From: Streptomyces katrae
GTDB taxonomy: Bacteria > Actinomycetota > Actinomycetes > Streptomycetales > Streptomycetaceae
Direction of reading: 5' to 3'
Assembly (NCBI RefSeq): GCF_000717655.1
Contig: NZ_JNZY01000025.1
Location: 1 to 64,000 of the forward strand
Length of the DNA: 64,000 nt
The notes below the pieces were generated by a model, which had not been told where the DNA came from, did no database searches, and was given only the letters and a program-made list of their open reading frames with translations. This document shows, one piece after another, positions 17,398 through 24,960 of this stretch (positions are counted from its first letter, which is position 1; each line of letters starts with the position of its first letter). The translations under genes were made by a program, and so were the position numbers.

Positions 17398-18482
17398 GTC
17401 CTCGTGTACTGAGGGTTAGTCGGGATGGCGAGCGTGTTGTGCTGCGGGCCACCGAGCACCACCTTGAGGGCGCCGGTTTCGGCGGCGCGTGAGAAGACGT
17501 CGTACGCCTCCTCCATTTGTCCCAGTTCGAACCGGTGGGTGATGAGGGATGACGTGGGCAGGCGGCCGGCCTCCGTCATCCGAAGGAGCATGGGGATGGA
17601 GGAGGTGTCGACCAGCCCGGTGGTGATGGTGATGTCCTTGATCCATAGGTCTTCGAGGTGCAAGGTGGCCGGCTTGCCATGGACGCCGATGTTGGCAACG
17701 CGGCCGCCGGGGCGGACCATGCGGGTACACGTCTCGAAGGATTCGGGCAGGCCCACGGCCTCGATGACGACGTCGGCCCCCAGCCCGTCGGTCAGGTCCT
17801 CGACGAACTGCTCAGGTTCTTCGGCGGCACCCACCGTGGCGTCCGCGCCGAGGGCGCGTGCGGCGGCCAGCCGGGTCTGGGCCGGATCGACCGCGACGAT
17901 CCGGCCGGGGCTGTACAGCTGGGCGGTGGCGATGGCGGCCAAGCCGATGGGGCCGGCGCCGACCACGACGACGGTGTCCCCGGGCCGGACATTACCGTTC
18001 AGCACGCCCACTTCGTAGGACGTCGGGAAGATGTCCGCCAGCAGCACGGCGTCGTAACTGTCCACGGCGGCGGGCAGCGGGTGCACGGACAGGTCGGCGA
18101 AGGGAACGCGCACGTACTCGGCCTGGGTGCCGTCGACGGTGTGGCCGAGTACCCAGCCGCCGCCTCCACGGCACTGGCCGTAGTGGGCCTCGCGGCAGAA
18201 GCGGCACCGGCCGCAGGCGGAGATGCAGGAGATCAGCACGCGGTCGCCGGGCCGTACGGTCCGGACCTCGCCACCGGTCTCGACGACCGTGCCGACCGCC
18301 TCGTGACCGAGCACCCGGCCCGGGACGACCTCGGGCACGTCCCCCTTGATGATGTGCAGGTCGGTACCGCAGATCGTGACGGCGTCGACGCGCACGACGG
18401 CGTCGGCGGCGTCCTTCATGCCAGGGTCGGGAACGTCCCGCCACGCGGTCCGCCCGGGGCCCTGGAAGACGAGTGCCTTCAT
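17394..18482 (-). CDS. zinc-dependent alcohol dehydrogenase (MDR family)
   Basis: 362 residues. Catalytic zinc ligands are seen in TICGTDLHI and VLGHEAVG. The structural zinc site is the four-Cys cluster CGRCRFCREAHYGQC. The Rossmann motif is VVVGAGPIGLAAIATAQLY. It would oxidise a secondary alcohol/diol or reduce the ketone with NAD(H). Ribosome site GGAAGAAGGGG. It heads a leftward operon with the XRE-PNPOx fusion. Zinc ADHs next to Usp genes recur in actinobacterial dormancy regions, where they may dispose of reductant under low oxygen (family context, not proof). Confidence 0.9.
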   Translation of the reverse strand: MKALVFQGPGRTAWRDVPDPGMKDAADAVVRVDAVTICGTDLHIIKGDVPEVVPGRVLGHEAVGTVVETGGEVRTVRPGDRVLISCISACGRCRFCREAHYGQCRGGGGWVLGHTVDGTQAEYVRVPFADLSVHPLPAAVDSYDAVLLADIFPTSYEVGVLNGNVRPGDTVVVVGAGPIGLAAIATAQLYSPGRIVAVDPAQTRLAAARALGADATVGAAEEPEQFVEDLTDGLGADVVIEAVGLPESFETCTRMVRPGGRVANIGVHGKPATLHLEDLWIKDITITTGLVDTSSIPMLLRMTEAGRLPTSSLITHRFELGQMEEAYDVFSRAAETGALKVVLGGPQHNTLAIPTNPQYTRT

Positions 18483-18737
18483 GACGTTCCCCTTCTTCCT
18501 GTGCTGTTTACCGTGCCACTGTCAGGGTGCTCGGGCCGGACCCAGTCGCGCACGGGCCGGGTCGGTCCCCTGCCAGGGCCCGTCCGGCCTTTTCAGGCCC
18601 CGCTGCCGCCTTTCCCAGCGGAGTACGCACCGGGCACTGATCGAGACGGGGCCGCCCCCGGGTTGCCGGCAGTCTCTTCCAGGGTTTCGCGGACCTGGGG
18701 CGCCGCAACCGGCAGAAGCCGCGTGCGGTCGGTTGGG

Positions 18738-19607
18738 TCAGTCGTGCGGCACGACCGCCACGGGAGCCGGGGAGTGGTGCACCACGGCGTGCGTGACGGC
18801 CCCGATGTGGGTGCCGAGCCGCGCGCGCCGGTTCCTGCGGCCCACCACGACCAGGCGGGCGTCGCGCGACGCCTCCGCAAGGTCCTGCGCCGCCCGGCCC
18901 TGGTGGCAATCGCGGACGACGGCTACGCCGGGGTACTTGTCCCTCCACGGGGCCAGGGCCTCATCAAGCGCCCGGCGCGCGTCCTGGGCGATCTCCGTCA
19001 GAAGCAGCGGCAGGGCACGGCCCATGTCCGGCCCGTAGACCGCCGGAACGGCCCAGCTGTGCAGCACCCGCAGTCCACAGCCGTACCGGTCGGCCGCCGC
19101 GAAGCCGAAGGCGAGCACCTCGTCCCCCGGGGCGGACACGTCCAGACCGACCACGACCTCCCCGGCCGGACCGTCCTCCCCTAGCGCCGGTCGGTTGTGC
19201 GGGCGGACAAGAACGACGGGGCGCCGCGCGCGGGCGAGCACGGACAACGAGACCGACCCGGCCAGGAAGCCTGCCAGACCGGCCAGCCCCCGGGAGCCCA
19301 GCACCAGCGGCCCCGCCTCCTCTCCGGCGGCACACAGCGCCTCGGCCGGGTCCCCGGCGACCCATGCCGTCTCGACGTCAAAGCCCGGGTGGCGACGACG
19401 CAACCGCCTCTCCGCCGTACCGAGCCTGCGCTCGCCCCAGCCGCGCGCGGTGCCCGGGTCGACGAGACGCGTGCGGGGGTCGTCGCCGCTCCACGCCTGA
19501 ACCAGCCGCAGCGGCACCCTCCGACACAGTGCCTCCTCGGCGGCCCAGTCCACGGCCGCGAGGCTTTCCCGGGATCCGTCGAATCCGACCGTGACGGTGT
19601 GACGCAT
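18738..19607 (-). CDS. universal stress protein, tandem UspA domains
   Basis: 289 residues starting MRHTVTVGFDGSRESLAAVD. The AAGGAG ribosome site selects this ATG over one nine codons upstream. Domain 1 ends in LGSRGLAGLAGFLAGSVSLS, an intact ATP-loop signature. Domain 2 has VVVGRRNRRARLGTHIGAVT, a weaker version. It is divergent from another Usp gene. The shared 265-bp spacer carries two palindromic boxes, the nearer one (19701) about 95 bp upstream of this start. Presumed ATP-binding stress protein under DevR-type control. Confidence 0.88.
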   Translation of the reverse strand: MRHTVTVGFDGSRESLAAVDWAAEEALCRRVPLRLVQAWSGDDPRTRLVDPGTARGWGERRLGTAERRLRRRHPGFDVETAWVAGDPAEALCAAGEEAGPLVLGSRGLAGLAGFLAGSVSLSVLARARRPVVLVRPHNRPALGEDGPAGEVVVGLDVSAPGDEVLAFGFAAADRYGCGLRVLHSWAVPAVYGPDMGRALPLLLTEIAQDARRALDEALAPWRDKYPGVAVVRDCHQGRAAQDLAEASRDARLVVVGRRNRRARLGTHIGAVTHAVVHHSPAPVAVVPHD

Positions 19608-19700
19608 GGGGAGGGCTCCTTGAGAGAACGGCATCGGCACTGCACCTCCCACAGTGATCGGCCGGGGCCGCCCGCACAGCGGGCCACAGGTCCCGGTCGA

Positions 19701-19714
19701 GGGACCGTGGGCCC
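19701..19714. promoter_or_regulatory. DevR/OsdR-type box GGGACCGTGGGCCC
   Basis: Fits GGGMC-N4-GGCCC exactly. It lies in the divergent Usp spacer, on the side serving the leftward gene. Confidence 0.6.
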
Positions 19715-19772
19715 TCACGGCGGCGCAGGATCGGGGACCGGCGTCACGACGCGGCCGAACGGCCGCGACATA

Positions 19773-19786
19773 GGGCCGACCGGCCC
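19773..19786. promoter_or_regulatory. DevR/OsdR-type box GGGCCGACCGGCCC
   Basis: Fits the same consensus, with AGGGCC/GGCCCT outer arms. It lies 87 bp before the rightward Usp start. Confidence 0.6.
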
Positions 19787-19872
19787 TCGGCGGGCGGCCT
19801 CCGCCTCGCTGATGCTGAGGGAAGAGAGGGGGGCCAAGCGGCCGTCCCCGTCGACCGTATGGAGGCATTCCC

Positions 19873-20745
19873 ATGACCCGCGCCATCACCGTAGGAGTGG
19901 ACGGATCCCCGGAAAGCCTGGCCGCGGCCGACTGGGCGGCCCGCGAGGCCGAGCTGCGCGGGGTGCCGCTGCGCATCGTGCACGCCTGGCTGTGGCAGCC
20001 CCTGGACGTACCCGTGGTGCAGGACGAGGAGACGCAGGCCACGTCCGCCAACGCCGTGTTGCGGGAAGCCGAGACGCACGTCGCCGGCAACCACCCCGAC
20101 CTCACCGTCACCGCCGAGGTGGTGCAGGACACCGCGGTCGCCGCCCTGCTGAGGGAGGCCGAGGGGACGGACATGCTGGTGCTCGGTTCGCGGGGGCACG
20201 GGGCCATCGTCGGCTTCCTCCTCGGCTCGTACGGGCAGCAGGTGATCGCCGGCGCGACACGGCCAGTGGTGTCGGTACGGGCCTGGGACGGGCAAGTGGG
20301 TCAGGCGGCGGGCGGCGAAGTCGTCGTGGGCCAGCAGGGCACGCCGGAGGACAGCGACGCGGTCCTGGGCTTCGCCTTCCAGGCGGCGGCCGCACGCGGC
20401 GCGGCCCTGCGCGCGGTACGGGCCTGGAGCCTGCCCCCGGTCTACGCCTACAGCCCAGGCTCGCTCTACCTCGCGGAGCAGGCCGGAGGACTGGAGCCGT
20501 TCGAGAAGAAGGCACTGGCAGAGGCGCTCGCTCCGTGGCGCGAGCGGTTCCCCGACGTCCCGGTGACCGAGCACGTCGAGATCGGCAGCGCGGGACAGGT
20601 ACTGCTATCGGCCGTGTCCCACACGCAGCTGCTCGTGGTCGGCCGCAGGGCACGCCGCGGGCCCGTGGGCCCCCGCATCGGGTCGGTCGCCCATGCCGCA
20701 CTGCACCACGCGCGCTGCCCCGTGGCGGTCGTGCCGCACGACTGA
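19873..20745 (+). CDS. universal stress protein, tandem UspA domains
   Basis: 290 residues from MTRAITVGVDGSPESLAAAD, with GGAGG upstream. Domain 1 carries LGSRGHGAIVGFLLGSYGQQ, an intact G-x2-G-x9-G-S ATP loop. Domain 2 carries VVGRRARRGPVGPRIGSVAH. It shares the typical VVPHD C-terminus with the divergent Usp, so the two are recent paralogues. A palindromic box lies at 19773. Likely induced with the rest of the dormancy-type island. Confidence 0.9.
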   Translation: MTRAITVGVDGSPESLAAADWAAREAELRGVPLRIVHAWLWQPLDVPVVQDEETQATSANAVLREAETHVAGNHPDLTVTAEVVQDTAVAALLREAEGTDMLVLGSRGHGAIVGFLLGSYGQQVIAGATRPVVSVRAWDGQVGQAAGGEVVVGQQGTPEDSDAVLGFAFQAAAARGAALRAVRAWSLPPVYAYSPGSLYLAEQAGGLEPFEKKALAEALAPWRERFPDVPVTEHVEIGSAGQVLLSAVSHTQLLVVGRRARRGPVGPRIGSVAHAALHHARCPVAVVPHD

Positions 20746-20811
20746 TGATCTCGGCCCGCACCTGGACGGCCTCGGGGCCGTGTGTCGTCCGAGTTGATTT
20801 TCGCTCGCGCT

Positions 20812-21543
20812 TCAGCTGCGCGGGGGGCCTTCGAGCCCCGATGCCGAGCCGCCCTGGGCTTCTCGGGCGGCCGCTGCCTGGGTGGCGATGACGGCGGCCT
20901 GCACGCGGCGTTCCACGCCCAGCTTGGCCAGCAGCCGGGAGATGTTGTTCTTGACGGTCTTCTCCGCCAGGTAGAGCCGCTTGCCGATCTCCCGGTTGGT
21001 CAGCCCTTCCCCCACCAGGGCGAGGATCTCCCGCTCCCGCTCGGTCAGGCCGGGCAGGCCCTGCTGTTGTTCCTGCTGGGCAACTGCGTCGCCGCGAAGC
21101 CGGGCCATCACCCGCGCAGTGGCGCCGGGATCCAGCAAGGACTGGCCCGAGGCGACCGTGCGCACAGCGTGGACCAGGTCGGTGCCGGTGATCTGCTTGA
21201 GGACGTAACCGGACGCGCCGGCCATGATCGCGTCCAGCAGCGCCTCTTCGTCGTCGAACGACGTCAGCATCAGACAGGCCAGGTCGGGCATGTGCGAGCG
21301 CAGTTCCCGGCAGACGCTCACACCGTCCCCGTCCGGCAGACGCACGTCCAGGACGGCGACCTGGGGGCGCAGTGCGGGAACCCGTGCGAGCGCCTGCTCG
21401 GCCGTGCCGGCCTCCCCGACCACGATCAGGTCGGGCTCGGCGTCCAGCAGGTCGTGCACGCCGCGGCGCACCACCTCGTGGTCGTCGAGGAGAAAGACTC
21501 TGACCGGCTCCCTCTCGGTGAGGCCGCCCGTGCTGTCCGTCAT
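20812..21543 (-). CDS. NarL/LuxR-family response regulator, DevR/OsdR-like
   Basis: 243 residues. The receiver domain has [20 protein letters not shown] and the phospho-acceptor Asp in [12 protein letters not shown]. The C-terminal LuxR HTH is [20 protein letters not shown] then [20 protein letters not shown]. The start at 21543 is chosen from CTGGAG; an ATG 19 codons upstream is possible. In this neighbourhood it is the obvious partner of the DevS-like kinase at 22914-24638 and the likely reader of the GGGMC-N4-GGCCC boxes. One box lies at 21629, just upstream of the gene itself, which suggests autoregulation. Confidence 0.9.
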   Translation of the reverse strand: MTDSTGGLTEREPVRVFLLDDHEVVRRGVHDLLDAEPDLIVVGEAGTAEQALARVPALRPQVAVLDVRLPDGDGVSVCRELRSHMPDLACLMLTSFDDEEALLDAIMAGASGYVLKQITGTDLVHAVRTVASGQSLLDPGATARVMARLRGDAVAQQEQQQGLPGLTEREREILALVGEGLTNREIGKRLYLAEKTVKNNISRLLAKLGVERRVQAAVIATQAAAAREAQGGSASGLEGPPRS

Positions 21544-21628
21544 CACACACTCCAGGTTCACCGCGTTCTCCGCCCCCTGCACCGACGGATCCACCCGCAT
21601 CGTCTCGCGTCAGCAGGACCTTCGACCA

Positions 21629-21642
21629 GGGCCGGATGGCCC
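21629..21642. promoter_or_regulatory. DevR/OsdR-type box GGGCCGGATGGCCC
   Basis: Exact match to GGGMC-N4-GGCCC with AGGGCC/GGCCCT arms, 86 bp before the response-regulator start. Confidence 0.6.
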
Positions 21643-21799
21643 TCACGCGTGCGCTCGCCCGAGATGCTCGTGCCCGGTACGCCTGTTCCCCACGGTCGCC
21701 GCGGATCGACGCTCGCAGGCGGCGCATGGCCGGGCGGCGGCGCCCTGTGCGTAGCTGTTGGGTCCCCTGGCCCTTGCTCGCAAAGGGGGAACCGTCGGC

Positions 21800-21813
21800 G
21801 GGACCTTCGGCCC
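21800..21813. promoter_or_regulatory. DevR/OsdR-type box GGGACCTTCGGCCC
   Basis: Exact consensus match, and the one most like mycobacterial DosR half-sites (GGGAC). It lies 120 bp before the STAS gene. Confidence 0.6.
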
Positions 21814-21933
21814 ACTGGTGGGGGACGTTCCGGACCTGCCGTCCTGCGTGCGCTCTCTGGTGGACTTCACGCGCCGCCACGACCAGGGCGATCAGGGCCC
21901 CGGCCGTCACCTGTACGGAGAAAGGCCTCCGCC

Positions 21934-22260
21934 ATGACGACGACCTACGTCAGCTTGAGCACGAACCTGTCGGATCCGAGCATGGTGGCTGTTGCCCTGG
22001 CCGGGGAGCTGGACCTCTACACCGTCGAACGGATCGAGCCGACGCTGGCCCGCCTCACGGGCGGCGGGGGGAGCGAACTGGTGCTCGACCTCGCGGGCGT
22101 CACCTTCTGCGACAGCTCTGGCGCTGCGCTGTTCCTGCGTATGCACCGGCGGTGCGTGGCGGCCGGTGTGCGCTTGAGCCTGTGCCGTATCCAGCGGCTT
22201 CCCGGCCGGGCCATCCGCGCCCTGGGCGTGGAGCGCGCCGTTCCCTGTTCCTTCGCCTGA
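21934..22260 (+). CDS. STAS-domain anti-sigma-factor antagonist
   Basis: 108 residues, one STAS domain. It has VALAGELDLYTVERIEPTLA and the switch loop LDLAGVTFCDSSGAALFLRM; the serine of DSSG is the usual phosphorylation site. Such proteins bind an HATPase anti-sigma kinase and release a sigma factor when dephosphorylated. No partner kinase adjoins it, although ATPase-domain proteins occur at 58.4 and 62.0 kb. It sits inside the dormancy-type island with a box upstream, linking that island to sigma-factor control (inference). Confidence 0.85.
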   Translation: MTTTYVSLSTNLSDPSMVAVALAGELDLYTVERIEPTLARLTGGGGSELVLDLAGVTFCDSSGAALFLRMHRRCVAAGVRLSLCRIQRLPGRAIRALGVERAVPCSFA

Positions 22261-22315
22261 CCGACCGGTAGGCCGGAAACTGCGCCAACAGGCGGGAGCC
22301 TGGCCGCGACTACAA

Positions 22316-22329
22316 GGTCCGTTCGGCCC
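22316..22329. promoter_or_regulatory. imperfect DevR/OsdR-type box GGTCCGTTCGGCCC
   Basis: Nine of ten fixed positions match. It lies about 83 bp before the PNPOx-like gene at 22412. Confidence 0.45.
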
Positions 22330-22411
22330 TGTTGCGGGGGTAGGCGGCGGGAGACGCTGGCTGAAGGCACCCAAGTGCCCGAGGACCGAGCCTGAGCTGA
22401 AGGTGGGCGCG

Positions 22412-22873
22412 ATGAACGACGAAGCCACGCATCGCACGGTGGACGACCACCGTGAGGCGGCGCCGCGGCGCCTGGCGCAGCTCGACCGCGCCGAGGCTCT
22501 GCGGCTGCTCGGCACCGTCTCCCTGGGGCGGATCGTTTTCACTCAGCAGGCCCTGCCGGCTGTCCGCCCGGTCAACCACTTCATGGACGGGGAGGACGTC
22601 ATCGTCCAGTTGCACGACGGTGGGACACTCGAATCCATCGTGGGGCCCACCCATGCGGCAGGTGTGGTGGTGGCTTATGAGGCGGACGTCATCGACCCTG
22701 AGACGCACATCGGCTGGAGCGTGGTGGTCACCGGTTACGCCCATCGGATCACCGATGACGGCGAACTCGCGCGCTTCGCCGCCCGCCTGCGCCCTTGGGT
22801 GGAGGACCCCGCCGTGAACGCCGCGCTGCGCATCCGGCCGGACCTGGTGACAGGTTTGCAACTCACCGCATAG
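22412..22873 (+). CDS. pyridoxamine 5'-phosphate oxidase-like flavin protein
   Basis: 153 residues, a split-barrel PNPOx fold: LLGTVSLGRIVFTQQALPAV, then RPVNHFMDGEDVIVQLHDGG and HIGWSVVVTGYAHRITDDGE. This is the group found as DosR-regulon Rv2004/Rv3129-type proteins. The cofactor is probably FMN or F420. It is short and single-domain, unlike the HTH fusion at 16708. The order with STAS upstream and the sensor kinase converging downstream suggests a role in redox adaptation. Substrate unknown. Confidence 0.82.
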   Translation: MNDEATHRTVDDHREAAPRRLAQLDRAEALRLLGTVSLGRIVFTQQALPAVRPVNHFMDGEDVIVQLHDGGTLESIVGPTHAAGVVVAYEADVIDPETHIGWSVVVTGYAHRITDDGELARFAARLRPWVEDPAVNAALRIRPDLVTGLQLTA

Positions 22874-22913
22874 CGCGGACGGGATCCAACGTCGGCAGCG
22901 GCGCAGCCTGCGG

Positions 22914-24638
22914 CTATTGGGCGCGGCCGGTGGCGAGCGGCGCTCGCCAGAGGAGCCGGCTGCCGCCCTCGGCGGGGCATTCGATCGTCAGGGTGCCACC
23001 CACGCTGTGGGCACGTTCCTCAAGGTTGCTCAGGCCGCTGCGCCTGCCGTCGGCGGGGATCCCCCTGCCGTTGTCCGTCACGGTGAGGACGACCTCGTCG
23101 GTGGTGGCTTGCAGGGCGACCTCGACCCGGGTGGCGTGCGCGTGGCGGGCGGCGTTGCTCAGCATTTCGGTGAGCGCCGCCATGACGTGATCGGCGACCT
23201 GCGGAGCGACATCCGTGTCGAGCAGGCCCTCCATGCTCAGGCGGGGTGGAAAGCCGAGCGTCGTCGCCGCTTCTCCCACGGCGCGGGCCGTGCGGGCCCG
23301 CAGGCTCGGTCCGGTGTGCTCCTCGCGGGCGCGCAGGCCGAAGATCGTGGAACGGATGATCTTGATGGTTTCGTCGAGGTCTCCGACGGCGCGCGTGACG
23401 CGTTCGGCAGCGCCCTCGTGCTGGACGAGCCGGGCCGCGCTCTGCAAGGTCATCCCCGTCGCGAAGAGCCGTTGAATGGCCAGGTCGTGCAGGTCCCGGG
23501 CGATGCGGTCGCGGTCCTCCAGGAGGGCCAGCTGCTCGGCGTCGCTGCGCCGTTCGGCCAGCTCCAGCGCGAGAGCGGCTTGGCCGGCGAAGGCCAGCAG
23601 CGGCTGCAGTTCCCCTTCGGTGAAGAGCGGCTCTGCCTCGTGCCGCGCCAGCAGCAGGACGCCTCGGGTGTCCTTGGCGGCGGTGCCCAGAGGGACGGCG
23701 ACCGCTGGCCCCAGGCCGTCGAAGCGGCGGGGCCCTGCAGTGTACCGGTCGTCCTTCGCGAGGCCGGCGGTGGTCACGGGCGCGCCGGCCTGGTACGCGG
23801 CGCCGGAGAGAGTGCCCTCGACCGGGACCACCAGGCTGCGGCGCGTGTCGCCGTCGGCGCCGATGGCCAGCTCGACCACGAGGTTGTCCGTCCCCGCGAC
23901 GGGCACGGTGACATCTGCGAGCGCTGCCCCCGTGATCTCCTGGGCGCGGCGGGCGATGAGCTCCAGGACCTCCAGCCGCGGGCTGCCGGAGAGCAGGCTG
24001 TTGGTGATCTCGGCGTTGGCCTGCAGCCAGCGCTGCTGGCGCTGTGAGGCTTCGTAGAGCCGGGCGTTGTCGATGGCGACACCTGCCGCGACGGACAGGG
24101 TGGAGATCACCGATTCGTCCTCGGCGTCGAAGTCCTGGCCCCCGTGTTTGTCGGTCAGGTAGAGGTTGCCGAACACCTGGTCCCGCACCCGGATGGGTAC
24201 GCCGAGGAACGTGCGCATCGGCGGGTGGTGAGCGGGGAAACCGTACGACGCCTGGTGTGCGCCCAGTTCGGTCAGCCGCAGCGGCTCGGGCTTGCGGATG
24301 AGTTCTCCGAGGATGCCGTGCCCGGCGGGCAGGGGGCCGATCCTGGCGATCTCCTCTTCCGTCACTCCGACGGTGAGGAACTGCGACAGCGTCCGGCCGT
24401 CAGGGCCGATCACCCCCAGGGCTGCGTACTGGGCGTCTACCAGGAGCGCGGCGGCCTCCACGATGCGCCGCAGTACTTGGGCGAGGTCCAGCTCGCGGCC
24501 CACCGAGACGACCGCTTCCAGCAGGCTGTGCACCCGGTCCCGGGTTCCGCGGGCGGCGTTGATGCGCGCCTGAAGCTCCTCCAGCAGCTCGTCGAGCCGC
24601 ATCTGAGGCATCCGCGACAACGGCTCCTCCATGCCCAC
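22914..24638 (-). CDS. two-GAF sensor histidine kinase, DevS/DosT-like
   Basis: 574 residues. GAF1 is at ~35-195 and GAF2 at ~215-362. The HisKA_3 box is IARDLHDLAIQRLF with His384. The HATPase has ALTEMLSNAARHA and DNGRGIPADGRRSGLSNL. In GAF1 the segment HHPPMRTFLGVPIRV through NLYLTDK puts His138 and Tyr160 22 residues apart. That is the spacing of the haem ligand His149 and distal Tyr171 of mycobacterial DosS, so haem binding and O2/NO/CO or redox sensing are likely. There are no membrane helices. The presumed partner is the response regulator at 20812-21543, from which it is separated by two genes. Confidence 0.92.
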   Translation of the reverse strand: MGMEEPLSRMPQMRLDELLEELQARINAARGTRDRVHSLLEAVVSVGRELDLAQVLRRIVEAAALLVDAQYAALGVIGPDGRTLSQFLTVGVTEEEIARIGPLPAGHGILGELIRKPEPLRLTELGAHQASYGFPAHHPPMRTFLGVPIRVRDQVFGNLYLTDKHGGQDFDAEDESVISTLSVAAGVAIDNARLYEASQRQQRWLQANAEITNSLLSGSPRLEVLELIARRAQEITGAALADVTVPVAGTDNLVVELAIGADGDTRRSLVVPVEGTLSGAAYQAGAPVTTAGLAKDDRYTAGPRRFDGLGPAVAVPLGTAAKDTRGVLLLARHEAEPLFTEGELQPLLAFAGQAALALELAERRSDAEQLALLEDRDRIARDLHDLAIQRLFATGMTLQSAARLVQHEGAAERVTRAVGDLDETIKIIRSTIFGLRAREEHTGPSLRARTARAVGEAATTLGFPPRLSMEGLLDTDVAPQVADHVMAALTEMLSNAARHAHATRVEVALQATTDEVVLTVTDNGRGIPADGRRSGLSNLEERAHSVGGTLTIECPAEGGSRLLWRAPLATGRAQ

Positions 24639-24960
24639 CGGCCCTCCTCGCCTTGATCACCCGGTGTACACGGTTCAGCCTATCGGCATGCGGGTGATCC
24701 TACGGTCACACGAGGTGGTATTGGTCGTGGACCGGCCTGGTGGGCAGCTCCCGTGATCTCCTCCGCTGCGGCTGCGTACGAGGCCACGCCTCCGGCGGGC
24801 GTGCAGGCCGCCAACCCTGAGGAGGCGCGATTTCCCGGAAGCGCCCGGGTAGCTCTGGTACTCGGGCCGGTGCAGTGCCATGGTCCGCCGGAGGAGCATG
24901 CTTTCACCGCGAGGCCGAAAAGCCCTGGGAGCCGGGAAAGTTGGGGTTCCTCGGTATCGC
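24639..24960. other. intergenic region between sensor kinase and phosphoketolase
   Basis: Carries a degenerate box (minus strand GGGCTTTTCGGCCT, 24912-24925; eight of ten positions). A short minus-strand frame at 24675-24899 starts MLLRRTMALHRPEYQSYPGA, but I cannot support it as a gene. Probably regulatory for the kinase gene. Confidence 0.4.

Noticed and set aside
18483..18737. An exact DevR-type box before the zinc ADH operon
   Set aside because: Closest sequence, GGGCCGGGTCGGTCCC at 18554, has the wrong spacing; not counted as a box.
17658..19184. A 508-codon plus-strand frame over the ADH and Usp genes
   Set aside because: Shadow frame; the minus strand carries complete zinc-site and UspA motifs.
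24675..24899. Minus-strand frame starting MLLRRTMALHRPEYQSYPGA as a small gene
   Set aside because: No ribosome site, no family, and another frame over the same bases is equally open; left as intergenic.
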